DNA from: Desulfuromonadaceae bacterium
GTDB lineage: Bacteria; Desulfobacterota; Desulfuromonadia; Desulfuromonadales; SZUA-540
Direction: 5' to 3'
Length of the DNA: 9,833 nucleotides
NCBI GenBank assembly: GCA_003250235.1
Contig: QKGY01000148.1
Span: 1 to 9,833 of the forward strand
Within the stretch, counting starts at the first letter, position 1, and each line of letters begins with the position of its first letter. Positions 5,619 through 9,833 of the stretch are shown here, piece by piece. The notes beneath the pieces were generated by a model, which did not search any database, was not told the origin of the DNA, and saw only the letters and a program-made list of their open reading frames with translations. The translations under genes were made by a program, and so were the position numbers.

Positions 5619-7805
5619 TCAGGCCGGCATGATTTCGACGAAGGTCTGATGCATCGATACATTTCCCGAAATAGGTTCGACACCATCTTCGATGAGCGCG
5701 GCGTCGCACCCCCCACGCGAATACACCTTGCTCAAACCTTGCGACATCGCGCCAAACCCGTGCGCCATGTAGACACAGTCGGGGCGGATTTTCTCTGTGG
5801 CCTCGAGCCGAAGAACCTCTTCCCCCACCGCACTTCGCACGCGCACCTTCGAACCGTTCTTCAGCCCCAGCCGATCCGCTTCCCGTGTATTAAGCCACAG
5901 AGTATTTTCCGGCATGATGTCGTTGAGATAAGGATTGTTTTGAGTCGTCCCCTGGGTAAAAAAGGCATGACGACCGACTATAATGCGGTATTTCCCCTTC
6001 GGCACCTGCTCCACCCGGCTGTATACAGGCAGGGGGTCCAGGCCCCGCTCGGCGTAGCGCTCGGAATAGATTTCCAGCTTACCACTCGGCGTCTTCAGCC
6101 GCTGCCCCGCAGTCGTTCCGTATTTCGGCTCTGTCCATTCGTAATACACCCCGGTTTTCTTCAGAGACTCAAGGATGGCGGGATTCCTTGTGGTCTGATG
6201 CTCGAGGTATTCCTCCATGGTGAAATCAAAGGACTCATAGACCTCATCTCCAAGACGTTTTGCCAACTGCTGCATGATCCACAGATTCGGCTTGCTTTCG
6301 AAAAGCGGCTCTATAGCCGGCTCCCTGTAGGTCACCACAGGCACGATTCCCGACAGGGCATGAGCCGGATCGAGTCTCTCCAGGTAAGTGGCCTCCGGCA
6401 ATACGACATCCGAGTACCAGGCTGTGTCGCTCATGGTGACATCGATGGTACAGATAAAATCCATCTGCGCCATCATCTTCAACGTTTTTTCCCTGTTTGG
6501 AACGGACATGACCGGGTTCTGCTTATACACCATCATCCCTTTGACGGGATAAGGGGCTCCTTCAAGCACCCTGTCGCGAAAATGTTTCCAGGATCCGTCC
6601 TTCTCCGACAAAAAGGTTGCTGTTCCGGCATCCAGACGGGAATACCAGGGTGCGATGTAGTCGTGAGTTGAAAGCGCGATCGTTTGGGTCGGTACCATGC
6701 CTCCCTTCACGTCCCAGTTTCCGACGATGACATTGAGAATCGCCATGGCCCGGCGCATTTGGGTGTCGTTATCAAAGAAGGAAGATCGCCGCCCCTGGTA
6801 ATACACGGCACGGGGAGCCGCGGCAGCGAATTCTCTGGCGATTCTACGGATATTTTCTGCGGATATCTCGCACTCCGTCTCGGCCCATTCCGGTGTGTAT
6901 GGTTCGATATGGGGCACGAGAGCCTCAAAACCTACTGTCCGATTCTCAATAAAGGACCGATTGTAGAGTCCCTCTTTCACGATCACATGGATCATCGCCA
7001 AAATAAAAGCGAGGTCCGAACCGGGCGCGATAGGATACCATTCATCGGCTTTTGCCGCCGATTTGGTAAACCGCGGGTCGAGATAAACCAGCTTACGCTT
7101 TCCGCCGTTCCCGGTGACCATGTCGATGCTGTCAGGGGTGATGAGCGCTTCCGAACGATTGGCGCCGCTCATGATGACGTAATCGGCATTCAGCACATCG
7201 GGTGTCGGATTTGATCCGAAAGTGGCCCCGAAACCTTGCATGTTGGACGCCAGACAGAGTGAGGCATGGCGCACGGTGTTGGGAGATCCGAAACATTCGG
7301 CAAAGGTCAGAAAAAAGTGTTCCTGAAATCCCTCTGACGAAGCGAACATCACACCGGCTCGCGTATACTTATCCGCCACCTCGTTCAGTCGTGCCGCAAC
7401 CAGATCCAACGCTTCATCCCAGGAAGCCCTGCGCCATTGTCCGGCGCCTCGCTCACCCACTCGAATCATGGGATATTTCAACCGATCCGGATCGTAAACA
7501 GACTGGACTCCCGAGTTTCCTCTGGCACATAACATTCCCCTGCTTTTGAGAAAATGAGGGTTCGGGTCCAACTTATAGATGACTCCATCCCGAACCCGTG
7601 CAATGACGCCGCACTTGTTCACGCACATCCCGCAGCTTGTAAACACCTCCTTTTCAGTTACCGCCGTCACGTTGGCGACCTCACCGGTCATGGCCAGCGC
7701 TCGCAGAACCTTGACCTGCGACCCGACGGCAACACCTGCCAAGGCACAGGATGATAATCCGATAAAACGTCTTCGATTCAGTTTTTTCGACAGCATATTT
7801 TCCAC
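5619..7805 (-). CDS. Periplasmic molybdopterin oxidoreductase, PsrA/PhsA-like catalytic subunit
   Basis: The protein has 728 aa from GTG 7805. It opens with a twin-arginine signal (NRRRFIG, residues 10-16, then a hydrophobic stretch), so it is exported folded. C58-x2-C61-x3-C65-x27-C93 binds the N-terminal [4Fe-4S] cluster. HASLC has Cys184 in the position of the molybdenum ligand, as in polysulfide and thiosulfate reductases. The C-terminal part (about 610-728, including FTQGTTQNNPYLND and AHGFGAMSQ) is the bis-MGD-binding domain. Length fits PsrA/PhsA (about 760 aa) better than arsenate (ArrA) or tetrathionate (TtrA) reductases, which are longer. Likely substrates are polysulfide or thiosulfate; selenium or arsenic oxyanions remain possible. 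Start choice: ATG 7817 has no ribosome binding site, while GGAGG lies 5 nt before the in-frame GTG 7805. It heads the three-gene operon and is the probable client of the TorD-type chaperone. Confidence 0.93.
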   Translation of the reverse strand: MENMLSKKLNRRRFIGLSSCALAGVAVGSQVKVLRALAMTGEVANVTAVTEKEVFTSCGMCVNKCGVIARVRDGVIYKLDPNPHFLKSRGMLCARGNSGVQSVYDPDRLKYPMIRVGERGAGQWRRASWDEALDLVAARLNEVADKYTRAGVMFASSEGFQEHFFLTFAECFGSPNTVRHASLCLASNMQGFGATFGSNPTPDVLNADYVIMSGANRSEALITPDSIDMVTGNGGKRKLVYLDPRFTKSAAKADEWYPIAPGSDLAFILAMIHVIVKEGLYNRSFIENRTVGFEALVPHIEPYTPEWAETECEISAENIRRIAREFAAAAPRAVYYQGRRSSFFDNDTQMRRAMAILNVIVGNWDVKGGMVPTQTIALSTHDYIAPWYSRLDAGTATFLSEKDGSWKHFRDRVLEGAPYPVKGMMVYKQNPVMSVPNREKTLKMMAQMDFICTIDVTMSDTAWYSDVVLPEATYLERLDPAHALSGIVPVVTYREPAIEPLFESKPNLWIMQQLAKRLGDEVYESFDFTMEEYLEHQTTRNPAILESLKKTGVYYEWTEPKYGTTAGQRLKTPSGKLEIYSERYAERGLDPLPVYSRVEQVPKGKYRIIVGRHAFFTQGTTQNNPYLNDIMPENTLWLNTREADRLGLKNGSKVRVRSAVGEEVLRLEATEKIRPDCVYMAHGFGAMSQGLSKVYSRGGCDAALIEDGVEPISGNVSMHQTFVEIMPA

Positions 7806-7864
7806 GTCAGCCTCCATAAGTAGAGTTCACGCACTGAACCATGTCGCGTAAGGTACTTTAATTT

Positions 7865-7975
7865 TCAGGAAGAATGACCACCTGACGAAGGTGGAGAGGA
7901 AAGGATAACCGTGATGAGGATGCAATGGGTGAGGGGGGAGTGAATGCGACAGAACTCTGTCTCCAGCGAATCCAT
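7865..7975 (-). CDS. Possible 36-aa leader peptide or small protein
   Basis: The ATG at 7975 is preceded by GGGAGG with 7 nt spacing, one of the best ribosome binding sites in the window. The frame runs 36 codons to TGA: it starts MDSLETEFCRIHSPLTH, has a short hydrophobic core CILITVIL (18-25) and ends in a Ser/Pro/Gly-rich tail. I do not recognise it. It lies about 60 bp upstream of the Mo catalytic gene on the same strand, where a leader peptide could act. A 6-bp hairpin (7878-7894) falls near its 3' end. A 95-codon TTG-initiated frame overlaps it but has no ribosome binding site. The coding status is uncertain; the ribosome binding site is the only positive sign. Confidence 0.3.
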   Translation of the reverse strand: MDSLETEFCRIHSPLTHCILITVILSSPPSSGGHSS

Positions 7976-8067
7976 GATCTAACCTCCCTTCTTGCTTTAG
8001 GAAATGCCAATGGATGCGATGATATATAGATTCCTGCTTTTTTTAATATTAAAACTAAAGAATGTTT

Positions 8068-8085
8068 AATTATTAGCTTATAATT
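8068..8085. promoter_or_regulatory. 18-bp near-palindrome, candidate operator
   Basis: AATTAT (8068-8073) and ATAATT (8080-8085) flank TAGCTT. Over the 18 bp only one symmetric base pair fails. The symmetry fits a dimeric regulator. It covers the -10 box of the candidate Mo-operon promoter, so a bound protein would probably repress. It does not match the FNR (TTGAT-N4-ATCAA) or HcpR-type pattern. The high AT content means chance symmetry is possible. Confidence 0.35.
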
Positions 8086-8098
8086 GAGTTTTCGCCAA
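8069..8098 (-). promoter_or_regulatory. Candidate sigma-70 promoter of the Mo oxidoreductase operon
   Basis: On the minus strand TTGGCG (8093-8098, 4/6) and AATAAT (8069-8074, 5/6) are separated by 18 bp. It is the best pair I see in the AT-rich block upstream of the operon, but such blocks give weak promoter-like matches easily. A sigma-54 alternative near 7995-8010 fails by one base of spacing. Confidence 0.28.
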
Positions 8099-8185
8099 TA
8101 CTTTTTTGCTTCCACCTTCCGACTTTGTTGGTCAAGAAATCGCAACTAACTGGTATTTAATGCGAATTATGATTTTGGTGTAGGC

Positions 8186-8220
8186 AAAAAAAAACGCCTG
8201 AAGGCAAAACCTTCAGGCGT
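8186..8220 (-). terminator. Intrinsic terminator of mglBA
   Basis: An 11-bp perfect stem, ACGCCTGAAGG (8194-8204) with CCTTCAGGCGT (8210-8220), has a 5-nt loop and is followed on the minus strand by nine T. It lies 34 bp past the mglA stop and isolates mglBA from the Mo operon that follows on the same strand. Confidence 0.92.
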
Positions 8221-8254
8221 CATCATGTTGCCGTTTCTTATGTAGAAAAAGGAG

Positions 8255-8845
8255 TTATCTTCCCCCTTTTTTCAAATCAATCAGGATTAGTTTGGCCACC
8301 GCTTTAAGGGTTTCGAAAACCCCCTCGCCCGTTGTGGCGCAGGCTTCGTACTCAGGGACATTCGTGGGGTTAAGCAGACTGCGCAACTCTTCCAGGGGAG
8401 ATACATTCGGCAGATCCCGCTTGTTGTACTGCATCACGAAAGGAAGTTTTTCAAGCTGATAGCCCTGCTCTTCAAGGTTGACCTTGAGATTCTCAAGACT
8501 CTCGATATTGGCGTCCAAACGCTCTTCCTGGGAGTCTGCGACAAAAACGACGCCGTCTACCCCTTTGAGGATCAATTTTCGGGAGGCATCATAAAAAACC
8601 TGCCCAGGGACGGTGTACAGGTGGAAACGGGTCTTGAACCCCCGAATTTCGCCCAAGGCCAGGGGAAGAAAATCGAAGAAAAGGGTCCGCTCGGTTTCCG
8701 TTGCCAGAGAAATCATCTTCCCCTTGGCTTCGGGAGCGGTCTTCTGATAAACGAACTGAAGGTTCGTGGTCTTACCACAAAGTCCCGGTCCGTAATAAAC
8801 GATTTTGCAGTTTATTTCACGCGATGCGTAGTTGATAAAGGACAT
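8255..8845 (-). CDS. mglA: MglA, Ras-like small GTPase (cell polarity/motility)
   Basis: The 196-aa protein matches the Myxococcus MglA sequence closely from the first residues (MSFINYASREINCKIVYYGP). Nucleotide-binding motifs are the P-loop GPGLCGKTT (19-27), the MglA-type switch II segment TVPGQ (78-82, where Ras has DTAGQ), NKRD (141-144) for guanine and CATTGEG (169-175) in the G5 position. In Myxococcus the GTP form marks the leading cell pole and drives gliding and pilus polarity; MglB stimulates its hydrolysis. In other deltaproteobacteria it probably positions pili or other polar machinery. The ATG at 8845 follows mglB by 13 bp, and its GAGAGG ribosome binding site overlaps the mglB TGA stop, which suggests coupled translation. 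No motility gene is adjacent in this window. Confidence 0.97.
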   Translation of the reverse strand: MSFINYASREINCKIVYYGPGLCGKTTNLQFVYQKTAPEAKGKMISLATETERTLFFDFLPLALGEIRGFKTRFHLYTVPGQVFYDASRKLILKGVDGVVFVADSQEERLDANIESLENLKVNLEEQGYQLEKLPFVMQYNKRDLPNVSPLEELRSLLNPTNVPEYEACATTGEGVFETLKAVAKLILIDLKKGGR

Positions 8846-8858
8846 GCGGTTTTACCTC

Positions 8859-9356
8859 TCAGCTGAAGAGGTTATCAATATCATCGTCAGTAATTTCAGC
8901 GAACGGGCTCTGGAATTCCCCGCCGGCTTCCATATCTTCAGCCTTTTTAGCCAAATCCTGGAAGATATCGCCCAGTTCATCACTGGCCTTTTTCACACGA
9001 AGGCGAACCAACCCCAGGGAACTGCGCTGGTCAAAAATGACTACGAGAATCACCCGTCCGGCCACAATCGAGATGTGAAGGTTGTCTTTTTCCCCCTCAT
9101 GGAAAAGGATGGAAAATTCCTTTTCCCCGATCAACTTGGCCAAACCACCTGTCGCCGCTATATTGCCTGCCGTCAGAGACGCAAGACTCGTGGTGTCCAG
9201 ATGTTCGGTCTCGCCAACAGCGGTAATCAACTGACCGTTTTTATCGACCAGAAAAATAACCTTTGCGTTGGCCTCCCTGAGGAGTTTTTCAATAGTCGCA
9301 TTGATTCTTTTCAATTCCTCGTCATACATGACGAGCGATGATTGAGGGCCAAACAT
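8859..9356 (-). CDS. mglB: MglB, roadblock/LC7-domain GTPase-activating partner of MglA
   Basis: The 165-aa protein resembles Myxococcus MglB (about 159 aa). It starts LVMYDEELKRINATIEKL (8-25), has the roadblock core VIFLVDKNGQL (33-43), DTTSLASLTAGNIAATGGLA (54-73) and SLGLVRLRVKKASDEL (113-128), and ends with the acidic tail FAEITDDDIDNLFS. MglB dimers bind MglA and stimulate GTP hydrolysis, setting its polar location. An in-frame ATG at 9422 would add 22 residues, but it overlaps the -35 box of a strong promoter. The ATG at 9356 has AAGGAG with 7 nt spacing and matches the family N-terminus, so I use 9356. It is the first gene of the two-gene mglBA operon. Confidence 0.96.
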   Translation of the reverse strand: MFGPQSSLVMYDEELKRINATIEKLLREANAKVIFLVDKNGQLITAVGETEHLDTTSLASLTAGNIAATGGLAKLIGEKEFSILFHEGEKDNLHISIVAGRVILVVIFDQRSSLGLVRLRVKKASDELGDIFQDLAKKAEDMEAGGEFQSPFAEITDDDIDNLFS

Positions 9357-9393
9357 GCCAATGCTCCTTGATTGGGTTTCCGCATCAGCCGAT

Positions 9394-9422
9394 TTTATAG
9401 CATCTATACCCTGAACTATCAA
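9394..9422 (-). promoter_or_regulatory. Sigma-70 promoter of mglBA
   Basis: On the minus strand TTGATA (9417-9422, 5/6) and TATAAA (9394-9399, 5/6) are 17 bp apart. The start would be near 9387, giving a leader of about 31 nt that contains the AAGGAG site of mglB. The near-consensus hexamers suggest steady housekeeping expression. Confidence 0.75.
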
Positions 9423-9460
9423 GGGTTTTAAGATACTTCTAAACCCCGGCAGCCTGAAGG

Positions 9461-9501
9461 CAAAAAAAAACTCCCGACGGTCACCCGCCGGGAGTTTTTT
9501 T
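9461..9501. terminator. Intrinsic terminator downstream of the PFOR gene
   Basis: CTCCCGACGG (9471-9480) pairs with CCGCCGGGAG (9485-9494) with one A-C mismatch and a 4-nt loop. It is flanked by nine A on the left and seven T on the right, so it can act in both directions. In context it ends the PFOR transcript (minus strand), 15 bp past the stop codon, and shields mglBA from read-through. Confidence 0.88.
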
Positions 9502-9515
9502 CAGAACGACACGGA

Positions 9516-9833
9516 TCAGCTTTTCTTGCCGCAGTCCGCTTGCATCTCTGCCAGCTTTTTGTAGAGATCGTAGCGGGAGGCCGTCTCTTTGTTTGCCTGC
9601 TGCATAAGCTGGGCGGCAACTTCCGGCTGAGCCTTCTGCAATACCCTCCAGCGGTTTTCACCCTTGGCAAATTCTTCGAAGGTCATGCTCGGATCCTTGC
9701 TGTCGAGCTGCAAGGGATTTTTGCCCTGGTCAGCCAAGCGGGGATCGTAGCGGAACAGCGGCCAGTGACCACAAGCGACCGCCTTCTTGCATTCGTCAAC
9801 GGCTGTAGCCATGTTGATGCCGTGGGCGATACA
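9516..9833 (-). CDS. nifJ: Pyruvate:ferredoxin oxidoreductase, C-terminal end (5'-truncated)
   Basis: The frame is open to the window edge at 9833; 105 residues are present. They read CIAHGIN, then CKKAVACGHWPLFRYDPRL, GKNPLQLDSKDP and FAKGENRWRVL, which is the C-terminal region of the single-chain, homodimeric pyruvate:ferredoxin (flavodoxin) oxidoreductase. This enzyme interconverts pyruvate plus CoA with acetyl-CoA, CO2 and reduced ferredoxin using thiamine diphosphate and three [4Fe-4S] clusters. The Cys at the window edge, in CIAHG, corresponds to the last ligand of the cluster nearest the thiamine in the Desulfovibrio africanus enzyme. In an anaerobe it serves acetate oxidation or pyruvate synthesis as well as catabolism. 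Whether the gene is complete upstream cannot be seen. Confidence 0.93.
   Translation of the reverse strand, partial: CIAHGINMATAVDECKKAVACGHWPLFRYDPRLADQGKNPLQLDSKDPSMTFEEFAKGENRWRVLQKAQPEVAAQLMQQANKETASRYDLYKKLAEMQADCGKKS

Larger units (their letters stand above)
7806..8185. other. Long leader/regulatory region upstream of the Mo operon
   Basis: No convincing conventional gene lies here. The right part (about 8030-8100) is strongly AT-rich and holds TTTTAATATTAAAA (8041-8054, a perfect palindrome), a near-palindrome at 8068-8085 and a candidate promoter. The left part carries a 36-codon ORF with a good ribosome binding site (7865-7975) and a small hairpin, CCACCT (7878-7883) with AGGTGG (7889-7894) around GACGA. 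From the candidate promoter to the catalytic gene the mRNA leader would be about 250 nt, long for a plain promoter region. Confidence 0.5.

Noticed and set aside
5430..6671. 413-codon open frame on the plus strand, opposite the Mo catalytic gene and the iron-sulfur gene
   Set aside because: It is antisense to two clear genes with cofactor motifs, has no recognisable domain or ribosome binding site, and its length follows from the GC-biased codon use of the real genes.
7740..7755. Lipobox-like LSSC in the signal region of the Mo catalytic subunit
   Set aside because: The Cys lies only a few residues after the twin arginines, leaving too short a hydrophobic region for a lipoprotein signal; an ordinary Tat signal is more likely.
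7993..8010. Sigma-54 promoter (TGGCA ... GC on the minus strand) before the Mo operon
   Set aside because: GG and GC are 11 bp apart instead of the strictly required 10, and the -12 element does not read TTGC.
7858..8145. 95-codon frame on the minus strand in the Mo-operon leader
   Set aside because: It begins at TTG without a ribosome binding site, crosses the AT-rich candidate promoter, and its composition shifts from Lys/Ile-rich to Arg/Ser/Pro-rich with no domain; it is probably chance.
8196..9465. 14-bp direct repeat GCCTGAAGGCAAAA at 8196-8209 and 9452-9465
   Set aside because: Both copies lie at intrinsic terminators, where short GC stems with A/T runs recur by function; there is no target duplication or mobile gene between them other than mglBA.

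Overview
The window looks like chromosome of an anaerobic, respiring deltaproteobacterium of the Desulfuromonadia (Geobacter/Desulfuromonas/Pelobacter type). This is inferred from the combination of an mglB-mglA pair that closely matches the Myxococcus proteins as I remember them, a pyruvate:ferredoxin oxidoreductase, a sigma-54 activator of FhlA architecture, and a Tat-exported molybdenum oxidoreductase operon. No phage, transposon, IS or CRISPR signature is visible.

Layout, left to right. 1-1110 (+): 3' part of a sigma-54 activator gene whose sensor domain lies outside the window. 1198-1971 (-) and 2047-2874 (+): a SAM-dependent methyltransferase and an AraC-family regulator, divergently transcribed from a 75-bp gap that holds overlapping candidate promoters and short direct repeats. 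2883-3042: a two-way terminator, a tRNA-Asn(GTT) gene on the minus strand and its strong promoter. 3206-3805 (+): a TorD-family chaperone for molybdoenzymes. 3876-7805 (-): a three-gene operon, read right to left, for a periplasmic PsrA/PhsA-like molybdenum catalytic subunit with a twin-arginine signal, a four-cluster ferredoxin-like subunit and an NrfD/PsrC-type quinone-reactive membrane anchor. The chaperone converges on this operon across a shared terminator. 7806-8185: a roughly 380-bp, partly AT-rich leader region with a near-palindrome, a candidate promoter and a 36-codon ORF with a good ribosome binding site. 8255-9356 (-): mglB-mglA, encoding a Ras-like polarity GTPase and its roadblock-domain partner, with a near-consensus promoter upstream and a strong terminator downstream. 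9516-9833 (-): C-terminal end of a pyruvate:ferredoxin oxidoreductase.

How the parts work together. The central unit (3206-7805) makes a quinone-linked periplasmic reductase or oxidase. The chaperone probably proofreads and loads Mo-bisMGD into the catalytic subunit before Tat export. The iron-sulfur subunit carries electrons between the active site and the membrane anchor. The family suggests a sulfur compound (polysulfide, thiosulfate) or another chalcogen oxyanion as substrate, but sequence alone cannot settle this. I see no convincing new system. The most open points are the substrate of the Mo enzyme, the long leader in front of its operon, and the methyltransferase/AraC pair.
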